DNA of 64,000 nucleotides. Origin: Sporolactobacillus pectinivorans. Lineage in GTDB: Bacteria > Bacillota > Bacilli > Bacillales > Sporolactobacillaceae. Shown one piece after another: positions 19,384-28,211 of this stretch. Where the stretch lies: contig NZ_NXGA01000001.1 in assembly GCF_002802965.1 (NCBI RefSeq), forward strand, positions 2,186,760 through 2,250,759, in the 5' to 3' direction. Under the pieces are notes generated by a model. The model made no database searches. It saw only the letters and a list, made by a program, of their open reading frames with translations, and was not told where the DNA came from. Made by a program: the position numbers and the translations under genes. Position 1 is the stretch's first letter. Each line of letters begins with the position of its first letter.

Positions 19384-19477
19384 TATACGTATAATATAGT
19401 ACAAAATATGTTTATAAACTATTCATATAATGCTTTATTTATACGTATATGTCGTGTATATTTATGTGTATAAACTA
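19384..19477 (+). promoter_or_regulatory. Duplicated palindromic operator-like elements upstream of the EXLDI gene
   Basis: TATACGTATA occurs exactly at 19384-19393 and 19440-19449. Each copy is followed, with the same 29-bp offset, by TATAAACTA (19413 and 19469). The 56-bp periodic pair lies 40-130 bp upstream of the start codon, in very AT-rich sequence that should also hold the promoter. A binding site for the encoded ribbon-helix-helix-like protein is an inference. Confidence 0.55.
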
Positions 19478-19517
19478 AATAGTCCGCAGATTACTTCAAA
19501 ACGAGGGAGGAATTTCA

Positions 19518-20054
19518 GTGCCAAATAAGACAATCTATGTACCTGACTCTGACCTTCAAGTTTTTGATCACGCACAGGATGTGTCCGGAAAAAACTTATC
19601 TGCTACGATCGTTCAGGCATTGAGATACTTTATCAAAATCGGTGAGGGCAAGGGCTTTGAATACGTGGAAATATCGGAAGGCGAAAGAGGATTTTACAAA
19701 CGGAAGAGATTTATTGGCAGGGAACTGGCTTCGGCGTGTGTAACGGATGATCAGTCATCGCTTACTACCAGCTATACTGTCTATGAGACAGTGCATGGCC
19801 GTTTTGCAGTGCTTATTTCGGAGGAGAAAAAAATTCCTCTAGAACAGTCTTTAGAGCGTGAACTCGAAAGAAGGATCATGGAAAGGATTACTGGGGACTA
19901 TAAAAACAGTTTTCAATATGGCAAGGAGGAGGAAGTGCCCGATGTGCGCCGGCTTGAAGTCTATAATTCGCTTGATTTACTTTCCGGCCATATTCCAGGT
20001 GACCTTTTCAGAACGCTTCACGAAATCAGGGATGGCGAATTTCTGGATATTTAA
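19518..20054 (+). CDS. EXLDI family protein
   Basis: 178-residue cytosolic protein ending in GEFLDI, the C-terminal motif that names the EXLDI family. The N-terminus (KTIYVPDSDLQVFDHAQDV, then LSATIVQALRYFIKIGE) resembles a ribbon-helix-helix DNA-binding segment. The central part is a beta-rich region (YTVYETVHGRFAVLISEE). The GTG start at 19518 follows GAGGGAGG at 19503-19510. The biochemical role of the family is not established. It is followed 67 bp later by corA, so the two may share a transcript. Confidence 0.8.
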   Translation: MPNKTIYVPDSDLQVFDHAQDVSGKNLSATIVQALRYFIKIGEGKGFEYVEISEGERGFYKRKRFIGRELASACVTDDQSSLTTSYTVYETVHGRFAVLISEEKKIPLEQSLERELERRIMERITGDYKNSFQYGKEEEVPDVRRLEVYNSLDLLSGHIPGDLFRTLHEIRDGEFLDI

Positions 20055-20121
20055 TGACAGGAATCCATATAAAAAATGCTGGAGATTTTGCATGTTTTCG
20101 GGCTTAAAAGGAGCATGGACG

Positions 20122-21081
20122 ATGATTCGTATTTTAGCAAAACAAGAAGAAGGGGAACTGACCGATTCGCTGACACTGTCTTCTCTGAATACAGCGTCGA
20201 CAGAATGGCACTGGGTGGACATCAGTGAACCGGATGAGGAGGAGACGGAGGAATTTACCCGGCGTTTTCCATTTTTCAGGTCCCATATGATGAAAAATGA
20301 ACACCGTTATACAAAACGTCCCCAGCTTCAACTTTTTAATGATTACTATTTCATGTCAATTCAGGCCGTCAGCCCGAGCACACTGAAACCTCATGAACTT
20401 CAATTGTATATAGGCAAAAACTACTTTTTCTCGTTTCATACAGATAATCTAAAAGCGGTTAATGACATTTGGCATGAATGCCGTTCAAATGAAAATATTT
20501 CCGATGCCCAAACACCAAAGGAAATTTTGCATCGTTTAATGGACAGGCTGGTAGAACAATATTTTATGGTCGCCAGTCTTCTTGAAGACAAAATCGATGC
20601 ATTGGACATGAATTCCAAACGTGAATCAATACACAGATTGAATGAACGGGTGTTTCAGATCCGCAGTGAACTTCTCGGCTTTCGGAGAGTGGTGACACCT
20701 TTGATGGACATTCTCCAGCGGATGGTCGGTTCTTCTTATATACCGACAAGCGAGACGGAGAACATTTATTTGCGAAATGTCAGTGAGAATCTCGCCCGGT
20801 TGACTCACATAATTGAATCCAACATGGAGATTACATCCGATATCCGTGACAGTTATCTGTCATTGACTTCGTACCGGACAAACAGCATTATGCAGACACT
20901 GACTGTCATTACGACCATATTTATGCCTTTGACATTTATTGCCGGGATTTATGGTATGAATTTCAAATACATGCCGGAACTTGACTGGCATTGGGGCTAT
21001 TTTCTGGTACTTGTGCTGATGATGGGTATTGCAATCAGCATGTATTTCTGGTTCCGGAAAAAAGGCTGGTTTGATAAATAA
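20122..21081 (+). CDS. corA: CorA-type magnesium/divalent cation channel
   Basis: Pentameric Mg2+ (or Co2+/Ni2+) channel of the inner membrane, 319 residues. A large cytosolic N-terminal domain with long helices (residues ~150-250) is followed by two C-terminal membrane segments. The pore signature GMN occurs in IYGMNFKYMPEL between TM1 (TVITTIFMPLTFIAG) and TM2 (WGYFLVLVLMMGIAISMYFW). A basic C-terminal tail RKKGW follows. ATG 20122 is selected because AAAGGAG at 20107-20113 is 8 bp upstream. The longer frame from 19858 overlaps the EXLDI gene and is not real coding. Confidence 0.93.
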   Translation: MIRILAKQEEGELTDSLTLSSLNTASTEWHWVDISEPDEEETEEFTRRFPFFRSHMMKNEHRYTKRPQLQLFNDYYFMSIQAVSPSTLKPHELQLYIGKNYFFSFHTDNLKAVNDIWHECRSNENISDAQTPKEILHRLMDRLVEQYFMVASLLEDKIDALDMNSKRESIHRLNERVFQIRSELLGFRRVVTPLMDILQRMVGSSYIPTSETENIYLRNVSENLARLTHIIESNMEITSDIRDSYLSLTSYRTNSIMQTLTVITTIFMPLTFIAGIYGMNFKYMPELDWHWGYFLVLVLMMGIAISMYFWFRKKGWFDK

Positions 21082-21082
21082 C

Positions 21083-21114
21083 AGAAAGCTGCCCCGAGAT
21101 AAGGGCAGCTTTCT
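21083..21114. terminator. Bidirectional terminator between corA and the peroxiredoxin gene
   Basis: Perfect 12-bp stem AGAAAGCTGCCC/GGGCAGCTTTCT between convergent genes, with short T/A tracts on both sides. Confidence 0.8.
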
Positions 21115-21138
21115 GTTTAACCTTTTTTACTGCAAAGG

Positions 21139-21789
21139 TTATTTTCCCAATCCTTTAACAACGTTTATAACTTCGACCGGATCAGTTCTTACTTTATAAT
21201 CTGAACTGACATGTGCAAAAACAATGTTTCCTTTCTGATTGATTACAAAAGTTGCGGGCTTTGGCAGTTCCCATTTTTCATTGCCATTCCGCTCTTCAAG
21301 ATCAATTCCGGACTCTTTATACAGATCAATTAGATAATCCTGAAGTTTAAAAAGCAAATGATAATGTGCAGCAACTTTTCCATCTTTGTCGCTCAGCACG
21401 GCAAATTCGAGTTCATCTTTTTCTTTTGTGGATAAAGACGCGTCAGGTGTCTGCGGACTGATTGCAATCAGCCGTGCACCGGCTTTTTGAATTTCAGGCA
21501 ATGAGCGCTGATAGGCTCTCAGTTCAAGGTTGCAATAGGGACACCAGCCGCCGCGATAGAATGAGATGATTACAGGACCTTTTGCCAGTTCTTCTGAAAG
21601 AGTTACTTTTTTTGCGGTGGCATCGGGAAGAGAAAAATCGGGGGCAGGATCTCCTTCCTTTAGTCCTCGAGCGACACCGAATGCTTCCAATTCTTTGATA
21701 GCCTGTGCATAGAGACGCTGTTTTTCAGGAGATGCTTTTTTCTTTGAAGAAACTTTATATTCATTTATTTCATCAAGTAATGAAGCCAT
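21139..21789 (-). CDS. Peroxiredoxin-like AhpC/TSA family protein
   Basis: 216-residue thioredoxin-fold protein. The domain starts GDPAPDFSLPDATAKKV, and the active-site loop is SFYRGGWCPYCNLELRAY with a CPYC pair (about residues 94-97). A helical N-terminal extension of ~55 residues precedes it. The C-terminal part (PATFVINQKGNIVFAHVSSDY) completes the fold. Likely reduces peroxides or acts as a thiol-disulfide enzyme in the cytosol. ATG 21789 is preferred over TTG 21807, because the GGAGG for translation overlaps the latter. Confidence 0.88.
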   Translation of the reverse strand: MASLLDEINEYKVSSKKKASPEKQRLYAQAIKELEAFGVARGLKEGDPAPDFSLPDATAKKVTLSEELAKGPVIISFYRGGWCPYCNLELRAYQRSLPEIQKAGARLIAISPQTPDASLSTKEKDELEFAVLSDKDGKVAAHYHLLFKLQDYLIDLYKESGIDLEERNGNEKWELPKPATFVINQKGNIVFAHVSSDYKVRTDPVEVINVVKGLGK

Positions 21790-21928
21790 TTTTTTACAAG
21801 CCTCCAATAGTATGTTAAATTTACTGTACAGCAGAGTTGAGAATGTTTCGAATCATTCGCTCTGATGCGAAAATAGATTTGCTTTCCAGTAACATCATTG
21901 TATATAGAAATTTTCGGGAGGTCATTAT

Positions 21929-22366
21929 ATGGCATTTGCTGAATTTGCGGTTTCAATACATAGACCGGTAAAAGAAATTTATGATTTTATATTGAATGGC
22001 GAAAATAATAAACTTTGGAGGCCCTCTGTAGTTGATGTGAAACAGGAGACCGCGGGTGCCATTGACATCGGGACCAAGTTCTCACAAACTATGAAGGGAC
22101 CGTTTGGGAAAAGCATCAGCGGTGATTATGAAATTACGGAATGTAAAGCAGATCAAACCATTTCTTTTAAAGTGATATCGGGTCCGGCAAGGCCGGTTGG
22201 ACATTACGTTTTCGAAAATGATGGAGAAGAAACAAAAGTAACGTTTACCTTATCTTTTAAGCCTAGTGGATTCGCGCGGCTTATGGATCCAATGATAAAC
22301 AAACAAATGCAGTTGGAGACGGTCACAATCTCAAATGTAAAAAAATACTTGGAAGAAAAATCCTGA
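21929..22366 (+). CDS. SRPBCC-fold protein (polyketide cyclase/START-like)
   Basis: 145-residue helix-grip protein: FAVSIHRPVKEIYDFILNGE starts the first strand and helix, W(R)PSVVDVKQETAG and GTKFSQTMKGPFG follow, and the C-terminal helix contains MINKQMQLETVTISNVKKYL. Such proteins bind hydrophobic ligands. No catalytic residue set is diagnostic. The ribosome site is GGGAGGTC. Single gene, divergent from the peroxiredoxin. Confidence 0.8.
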   Translation: MAFAEFAVSIHRPVKEIYDFILNGENNKLWRPSVVDVKQETAGAIDIGTKFSQTMKGPFGKSISGDYEITECKADQTISFKVISGPARPVGHYVFENDGEETKVTFTLSFKPSGFARLMDPMINKQMQLETVTISNVKKYLEEKS

Positions 22367-22612
22367 TTAGAACGGTTTGAGCCGCTTCCGGGTCTTGTAC
22401 ATATTCATTGAAGAGAATGGGGAGATCTTATCAGGTCAAGCCTACATTGAGTTTTTTTCCTGGTTCATGCATTTTTATCATGTGCCATCATTGATTCTTT
22501 CCTGAGACATATGGAGGCGCATCTGTTCTCTCGTTTAACACATATACTTATTTTTTGAAAAAATTTATCTTTTAAACTTTCAATTTGTTTTGGAGAGGAT
22601 TTGGAGAAGAAA

Positions 22613-23200
22613 ATGAAAGAATTAAAAAAACGTATTCGGGAAGAGGGGAGGGTCATCGGTTCGGAGATTCTTAAGGTGGATCATTTTCTGAACCATCAAA
22701 TTGATCCTGTATTAATGCTGAAAATAGGCAAGAAGTTTGCCAACATTTTTCAGAAGAAAGAAATCACCAAAGTCATTACAATTGAGTCTTCAGGTATCGC
22801 ACCAGCGCTGATGACAGGGCTAGAGTTGGAAGTACCTGTTATTTTTGCCCGGAAGAAAAAACCGGTTACTTTGGATGAAGGCAGCCTGGTTACTGAAATC
22901 TTTTCATTTACCAAACAAGTCACAAATTCCGTATTTATTGAGAAAGGCATGTTGATCCCTGGTGACCGTGTACTTATTATTGATGATTTTTTAGCAAATG
23001 GGGAGGCTTCACTCGGTCTGACGCGAATCATTGAGATGGCAGGGGCAGTTGTAGCAGGCATTGGCATTGTGATCGAAAAATCATTTCAGGAAGGAAGGAT
23101 GAGGCTGGAGCAGGCTGGTTATCCGGTTTTTTCTCTTGCCAGAGTTGCTTCATTGAACCACGGACAGGTAACGTTTATTGATGAAAAACAGGTACAATGA
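22613..23200 (+). CDS. xpt: Xanthine phosphoribosyltransferase
   Basis: Purine-salvage enzyme converting xanthine and PRPP to XMP. The PRPP-binding motif is VLIIDDFLANGEA (about residues 121-133), preceded by TIESSGIAPALMTG and FARKKKP, and SFTKQ occupies the flexible loop. The sequence matches B. subtilis Xpt throughout, including NHQIDPVLM. ATG 22613 (MKELKKRI) is chosen over TTG 22601 by that alignment. Unlike B. subtilis, no guanine riboswitch is visible in the 246 bp upstream, and no pbuX follows. Confidence 0.94.
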   Translation: MKELKKRIREEGRVIGSEILKVDHFLNHQIDPVLMLKIGKKFANIFQKKEITKVITIESSGIAPALMTGLELEVPVIFARKKKPVTLDEGSLVTEIFSFTKQVTNSVFIEKGMLIPGDRVLIIDDFLANGEASLGLTRIIEMAGAVVAGIGIVIEKSFQEGRMRLEQAGYPVFSLARVASLNHGQVTFIDEKQVQ

Positions 23201-23226
23201 GTACTGACAACGGATGAATGTATATA

Positions 23227-23254
23227 AAAACACATAAATTATATTATGTAAACT
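23227..23254. other. Candidate dif (Xer recombination) site
   Basis: The 15-nt TATATTATGTAAACT at 23240-23254 is identical to the right 15 nt of the 28-bp B. subtilis dif as I know it. The right 11-nt arm TTATGTAAACT is exact, and the left arm AAAACACATAA is its inverted repeat at 7 of 11 positions, with ATTATA as the 6-bp centre. The left arm matches the Bacillus left arm poorly. It lies ~300 bp from the Xer-family gene. The remaining 23.2-23.55 kb sequence holds no gene that I can see. Confidence 0.55.
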
Positions 23255-23548
23255 AAATTGCATGGAATATTGGTTTGCAATTTAATAGAGATAAAGCATG
23301 GAATACCTACTTAAAAATTTATAATTGGGATTTCTGAGGGCTGTTTTTCAATTAACTGACGATTTTAAGGAGCTGCTTTTATGTCAGTTTAGGGCTAAAC
23401 CGGCAGCACAGGGGTAGCACAGGCACAGGCAAAATATAGGGCTAATTTATTCTAAGCCTTTGTTTTAGTGCAGAGTTGGCAGAGTTGTTAGGTGAAACTA
23501 AAATTTATTACTCTGGTTCAATAAACTATGCGGCGTGCAATGATGTAA

Positions 23549-24643
23549 TCATTGATTATCCGGTTCATCGAAGTGGTCGTCCATATTGTCGACAGCTCTT
23601 TTAAGTTCCTCATTTGATAGATGGGTGTAAATCATTGTAGTCTGGATAGACGAGTGGCCAAGCTGGCGGCGAAGCTTAGGAATATCGTTGTTTTCGGCCT
23701 GGTATCTAGTTGCAAACGAGTGCCGTAGTTTGTGCACAGACAGCGCCGGTTTGCCGAATGCGGTAGCATATTTTTTTACCAGGTTTTCGATTGCCCGCGG
23801 GCTCAGCCTCCGTGTTGTTTCTTTTGGTCCCATAGATGCGGAAACGAAAAGAGCTTTATTTGAAACCGGCAAATGATATTTTTCAGTTCGTACCTGCAGA
23901 TAATCTTCAAGATCCAGTCCGGCCTGTTCACTGAAGTAGACATACTGCTCCTTGTTGCCTTTGCGCATGACACGAACCATCCGTTTTTTAAAATCCACAT
24001 CGCTCAGATCCAGTCCGACCACTTCGGATAAGCGCAATCCGGAGCCGAGAATTAACGATACAATTGCCGTGTCACGTTCCGCATTTTGCTGATGGAAATT
24101 CAAAAGCTTTTTGTCATTCTTAACAGTCTGGCAGTAATCTTCGGCAACAAACTGGCGAAACTGTTCATATTCATCTTTCCAGAGTATTTTTCCCGCCATC
24201 TTCTGGGCAACTGTTTCCTGATCTTCTTTAATCTTGTTGAAGGAAATTTTGGCCATCACATTGCGCACCAGATAGGGCTTGAGATCCTGAGTCTCGGCGA
24301 CATTCTGAAGGTAATTAAACAGCGACTTCAGCGAGGAGAGTTTACGGTTGATTGTAAAACGATCGTTATTCAGCCGGAACTGCAAATAAGACAGAAAGTT
24401 TTCAATCTGCTGCGGAGTAAGTTTTTCTAGGCCATCCAGGGGAATATCCTCACATTTGCCTTTATAAAGACCTTCGGCAAGCATCCAATTAAAGAAAATC
24501 AAGTAGTCATGGCAGTAATTCAACAGTGAACGGGGCGACATCGTCCGCATCTTTTTATCAACATACTCGCGGACATACCAGGGGAGCTCATCTGTTTTTT
24601 CATCGATTCTGTCAAGCAAATGCTGTTTACGAGCATCATCCAC
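23549..24643 (-). CDS. xerS: XerS-like tyrosine recombinase
   Basis: Tyrosine site-specific recombinase of 364 residues, most like XerS, the single-recombinase chromosome-dimer resolution enzyme of streptococci. The N-terminal SAM-like core-binding domain includes PWYVREYVDKKMRTMSPRSL and KLSSLKSLFNYL. The catalytic set is complete: Arg204 (SGLRLSEV), Lys228 (RKGNKEQ), His304 and Arg307 (HKLRHSFATR), His330 (LGHSSIQTT) and Tyr339 (IYTHL). GTG 24643 is the start because GGAGG lies 8 bp upstream. The 22 residues upstream in frame are unlike the family. A role as a mobile-element integrase cannot be excluded. Confidence 0.85.
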   Translation of the reverse strand: MDDARKQHLLDRIDEKTDELPWYVREYVDKKMRTMSPRSLLNYCHDYLIFFNWMLAEGLYKGKCEDIPLDGLEKLTPQQIENFLSYLQFRLNNDRFTINRKLSSLKSLFNYLQNVAETQDLKPYLVRNVMAKISFNKIKEDQETVAQKMAGKILWKDEYEQFRQFVAEDYCQTVKNDKKLLNFHQQNAERDTAIVSLILGSGLRLSEVVGLDLSDVDFKKRMVRVMRKGNKEQYVYFSEQAGLDLEDYLQVRTEKYHLPVSNKALFVSASMGPKETTRRLSPRAIENLVKKYATAFGKPALSVHKLRHSFATRYQAENNDIPKLRRQLGHSSIQTTMIYTHLSNEELKRAVDNMDDHFDEPDNQ

Positions 24644-24729
24644 GCTTAGGGCCTCCAAAGAGAAAAATAGTTTTGTTAAATAATGGTAATTATAATAGTA
24701 TAATATCATGATGAAATATAAGAGTCAAG

Positions 24730-24745
24730 TATTTTACGTAGTAAT
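24730..24745. repeat. 16-bp direct repeat, copy 1
   Basis: TATTTTACGTAGTAAT, repeated exactly at 25131-25146. Copy 1 lies 87 bp upstream of the recombinase start codon. The two copies are 401 bp apart start to start and bracket the gene remnant at 24767-24910. Confidence 0.7.
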
Positions 24746-25109
24746 CACTCGATCACGATCTGAACATTGAAGGCGTTGAAGGTGCTGCAACTTCAGCTAG
24801 ACGTTGCTGATGAGCATCAACAGTGGGAAAATCAGTTCAACAGTATTTGCAATGACCGGATGAATGAGCAATCAGAATTATTGCGGCATTGGTACTTTGA
24901 TGAACGTTAAGCCATAGATAATCATTTTCGGTTTCCGTTATGTGCATCTGATACAGTGAACAGCTCGTGGAATATCTAAATGATGAAAATATCTACAAGA
25001 AAAGATGAGCGGTCCGGAACATTTCATTCGAGTAATTTATCATTCAAAATAGATGAGACCAATGAAATCACTTAAGCACACTAAAATAGACCAAACAAAA
25101 ATAAATCAT

Positions 25110-25149
25110 AACATTACTTCGTCAAAATTATATTTTACGTAGTAATGTT
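25110..25149. repeat. 40-bp inverted repeat, possible recombinase site, containing direct-repeat copy 2
   Basis: The left arm AACATTACTTCGTCAAAAT (25110-25128) and the reverse complement of the right arm, AACATTACTACGTAAAAT (25132-25149), differ by one substitution and one inserted C, around a TAT centre. Read as a dif-like 28-mer from 25117, the centre is ATTATA, the same as in the site at 23227. The shape suits a tyrosine-recombinase core site, but a regulatory hairpin is possible. Confidence 0.5.
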
Positions 25150-25894
25150 TAAGAGCAATAATACTCCTATACCAGACTTTCCAGTCCTCTGCCTCTTCTT
25201 ATATATTTACTGTATCAAAGTTTCGAGTGACCGTTTCGCAACAATAAGCTCGCAACGAAGTTTTTATGTTGTAATCACACACCTGTTTTCGTTCCTTTCT
25301 TACGCATTATTCGTTTACTTTTTCAGTACAAACCATAATATTTTTAAATAACTTTATTTTATAACGGAACAATTTTACAGTTGAAAATGCAGCCTTATCA
25401 TTATCAAACCTCTTATTTGTATTTATCAGTGCCCATCACTGTCGCGGTTGAATCTGTACAGGTCATAATGCACCAAGCCAAGCCCCAAGCCACGGCAAAA
25501 GAGATTTCATTTCAGTGATCTCTTTAATTTCTTTATCCGTACAAATTGATGATCAACGACATTCCGGGAACAATGGCTTTGTCACCACCTTCCCCTCCCT
25601 GCTTCAGTCATTACTAATGCCGTTAATTCTGTTAACGTTAAAGAAATTTTGCTAAATATCTTGTCATACCTAATAAATTTTATTAATATCTAATTAGATA
25701 ATTGTTTAATTAAATACAGATATGTGACTCAGTAAGTGGTTGTCCTTTGCAAAGCTTTAGGAGATGCAACAGCTGCTTGTTCTATCCTATCGTTTCTTCT
25801 GTGTTAGGACATAATTAAAAATCTATCCTTATATTTTTTAAAAAATTAATTAGATATATGTGAAATTAGATTATTGTAAAAGTAGGCGATTGCT

Positions 25895-27106
25895 GTGTCT
25901 TTAATGTTTAAAGGTCCGTACAGTAAGTTGTTTTTTTCTGGAATGATTAATGGTTTGGGTGACAGATTCAGTCAGGTTGCTATGCTCACACTATTATTAA
26001 AGTTAACGGGATCTGGATTTTCAGTCGGAATGGTGATGATGCTTCGGTTACTGCCATTTTTATTTTTTGCTCCGATTGGAGGCCGTTTAGCAGATCGATT
26101 CCCTCGAAAAAATATTTTAGTGATCACGGATTTAGGGAGAATTATTTTTGCATTTTCTTTTTTGCTGGTTCACTCAGAAAATGAAGTATGGATCATCTAT
26201 ATGAGTGCGTTTGTTTTGGCAGCCGGAGAGGCAATTTATGCTCCTGTTCGCAAGTCTGTACTTCCTTTGATGGTAAAAAGAAATGATTTTGCTAGGGTAA
26301 ACAGTCTCGAACAAGTTTTAACAGGCATTGTATTGATTATCGGTGCCTTTTCTGGAGGAATTATCTCCTTTATTTGGGGTCAAAGCATTGCTTTTTGCAT
26401 GAACGGATTATCGTTTTTGATTGCTGCTTTGATTAATTCTACAATTACCTTGAAGGAGACAAAAATCAGACCTAATTCTGAGTGTAGAAATCATTCTTTT
26501 CTGCTTAGCGTAAGAACTATGATACGACATTCGTTTTCTATTCAAATAATTATCAGCTGCATACTGCTTGTCTCATTGGTTAACGGAATTGACAATGTGC
26601 TGATCAGTATTTACGCCGTTAAGGTTTTTCATCTTGGTGATTTAGGAGTCGGAGTTTTCTACGGAGCTTTGGGTGTGGGATTGGTTTTGAGTTTTTCAAT
26701 TGCAAGCAGATTAAAAAAACATTTCATTGTTATCGGATTTATTTGTTTGTTTCTTGAAGGTATGATGCTAATCTTCTTAAGCATTAGCATCATTGCAACC
26801 ATGGCTATTTTAGCTTTCAGCTCTGCAGCTTTGTTTTCAGGCATCGGTAATACATGCTTTGAGACTGTAATGATGAAAGAAATTCCAGATGAATTTAGAG
26901 GTACAACATTTGGCCTAACAGAAGCACTTTCTAACTTTCTCCTTGGACTTTCAATGTTTTTTTCGGGTATTGTTTTAGCTTTTATTTCTCCGAGACATCT
27001 AGGTTTTATTGGCGGATTGGGTTTCATAATCATTTCAATTGTATTATGTTTTGTATTAATTGTTCGAAGTGCACACTCTGCTCACCCGAAAGGAAGAATT
27101 TTATAA
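25895..27106 (+). CDS. MFS transporter, MFS_3/EntS-like exporter
   Basis: 403-residue permease with 12 predicted transmembrane helices. GLGDRFSQVAMLTLL in TM1, FAPIGGRLADRFPRKNILV between TM2 and TM3 (motif A) and SLEQVLTGIVLIIGAFSGG in TM5 are typical of the MFS_3 group that includes macrolide and siderophore exporters. The substrate is unknown. GTG 25895 or ATG 25904 may start it, with only a weak TAGGCG upstream. Its low GC content, unlike the housekeeping genes nearby, suggests horizontal acquisition. It stands alone in an AT-rich zone next to the recombinase. Confidence 0.85.
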   Translation: MSLMFKGPYSKLFFSGMINGLGDRFSQVAMLTLLLKLTGSGFSVGMVMMLRLLPFLFFAPIGGRLADRFPRKNILVITDLGRIIFAFSFLLVHSENEVWIIYMSAFVLAAGEAIYAPVRKSVLPLMVKRNDFARVNSLEQVLTGIVLIIGAFSGGIISFIWGQSIAFCMNGLSFLIAALINSTITLKETKIRPNSECRNHSFLLSVRTMIRHSFSIQIIISCILLVSLVNGIDNVLISIYAVKVFHLGDLGVGVFYGALGVGLVLSFSIASRLKKHFIVIGFICLFLEGMMLIFLSISIIATMAILAFSSAALFSGIGNTCFETVMMKEIPDEFRGTTFGLTEALSNFLLGLSMFFSGIVLAFISPRHLGFIGGLGFIIISIVLCFVLIVRSAHSAHPKGRIL

Positions 27107-27473
27107 AAGTCAAAAAGTATTATGGCCCTTTGTTATTTTACTGAAGTTCATTACTCAGGTTGATTATCCGAATTTATGGCGTAAGCCGTATTCAGTTATT
27201 ATGCGGTTTCCTGCTGTGCATTTTGATCTATTGGCGTGTTTAATGAAATATCTAATACTTTGTGTAGTGATCGGTTTGATTTCCTGATAAACTCTTAAAA
27301 AATTGGCCCTATAAACGATCTTTTTATGAAAGCAAAGTATATGTGCGATTATATTGTTTTTCCATCACATTTGAAGAGCTTTGAGCCTTGCACAGACATC
27401 TTCTGGCGGCAATTCCGATGAAAAAATTCATAACTAATTTACCTCTTTTGGTAAAGTTCCTTCATTTATATTG
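27107..27473. other. AT-rich intergenic region
   Basis: 367 bp with no supported gene. On the minus strand near 27367-27420 a short peptide, SELPPEDVCARLKALQM followed by a stop, looks like the C-terminus of a lost protein. Nothing else is recognisable. Confidence 0.35.
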
Positions 27474-28211
27474 CTAATTATCCCTTCTCATTAAACTAAA
27501 ACTTTGGGCTGTTGGTCCGATCTCAGGCTGTGTCGCGAGAAAAATGGCTAAAGGTATTACATCTTTTGGTTCCTTTATCCATTCACTTTCTATATCAAAA
27601 ACACTCGCTTTTGAGTTATTATCCATTGACGTTGTAACAGGTCCAGGAATAAGCTCATTAACACTTATCTTATACTGCCAAAGTTCTTCAGCTAAAATCC
27701 GAGTCAGCATCCATAGTCCGGCCTTAGAGCACGCATATGCTGAACCACCTTGATTGCCACGGTGTCCAAGACCGGAACCTATGGTTATGATCTTTCCGCC
27801 TTTTTGTTTCATATAAGGAATCACGGAATGTGCACAGTTGTACGCTCCTATTAGGTTTACATTTATTGTCTGAAACCACCCATCTGGATTGCTTTTTTCC
27901 ACTAGATTTCTGTCTGCATTAATGCCGGCATTTACGACTAAAATATCAATTCTGCCAAAATCTTCGTTGGTTTTCTTTAACATTGCATATACAGACTCTA
28001 AGTCAGTAACATCCGTTGGAATGGCTAAAGCCTGTCCACCTTTTTTCTGTATTTCTTCTGCGACCTCCTTAATTTCTTTTTCTGTACGGGCTGCACACAC
28101 AATGGATGCACCAATATTGGCGAACGCTAAGGCAATGGCTTTGCCAATCCCCCGCCCTGCCCCGGTAATTACTGCTACTTTTCCTGATAGTAGATTTACA
28201 TTATTTTGCAT
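27474..28211 (-). CDS. Short-chain dehydrogenase/reductase
   Basis: 245-residue classical SDR, likely NADP(H)-dependent. The cofactor motif is TGAGRGIGKA near residue 15, with CAARTEKEI after beta-2. NAGINADRN follows beta-4, and the catalytic Ser-Tyr-Lys set appears in GSGLGHRG and SAYACSKAG. PGPVTTSMD is the usual post-catalytic loop. ATG 28211 (MQNNVNLL) follows GGGAGA. The same frame stays open for 87 codons upstream without SDR similarity, and this is treated as remnant sequence. The 3' end lacks the usual VTGQ-like NAD(P) C-terminal motif (IGPTAQSFSL instead). The substrate is unknown. Confidence 0.85.
   Translation of the reverse strand: MQNNVNLLSGKVAVITGAGRGIGKAIALAFANIGASIVCAARTEKEIKEVAEEIQKKGGQALAIPTDVTDLESVYAMLKKTNEDFGRIDILVVNAGINADRNLVEKSNPDGWFQTINVNLIGAYNCAHSVIPYMKQKGGKIITIGSGLGHRGNQGGSAYACSKAGLWMLTRILAEELWQYKISVNELIPGPVTTSMDNNSKASVFDIESEWIKEPKDVIPLAIFLATQPEIGPTAQSFSLMRRDN

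Larger units (their letters stand above)
24644..25894. other. AT-rich non-coding region with repeats and gene remnant
   Basis: 1.25 kb lacking a convincing gene. At 24767-24910 (plus) a 47-codon fragment reads like the C-terminus of a real protein (ADEHQQWENQFNSICNDR, then MNEQSELLRHWYFDER), without start or ribosome site. It is probably the remnant of a deleted gene. The other open frame (25145-25351) has biased, non-protein-like composition. The region carries the repeats listed separately at 24730 and 25110. Base composition is clearly more AT-rich than the flanks. Confidence 0.5.

Noticed and set aside
19858..20121. N-terminal extension of corA to 19858
   Set aside because: Overlaps the EXLDI gene in another frame; ATG 20122 has an AAAGGAG and the normal CorA N-terminus.
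22367..22612. Possible purine riboswitch upstream of xpt
   Set aside because: The conserved purine-riboswitch core blocks are not present on the plus strand.
25145..25351. 68-codon plus-strand frame beside the inverted repeat
   Set aside because: No ribosome site; aromatic- and cysteine-rich random-like composition in AT-rich DNA.
27060..27287. 75-codon plus-strand frame after the MFS gene
   Set aside because: Overlaps the MFS gene end, with no start signal and no family resemblance.
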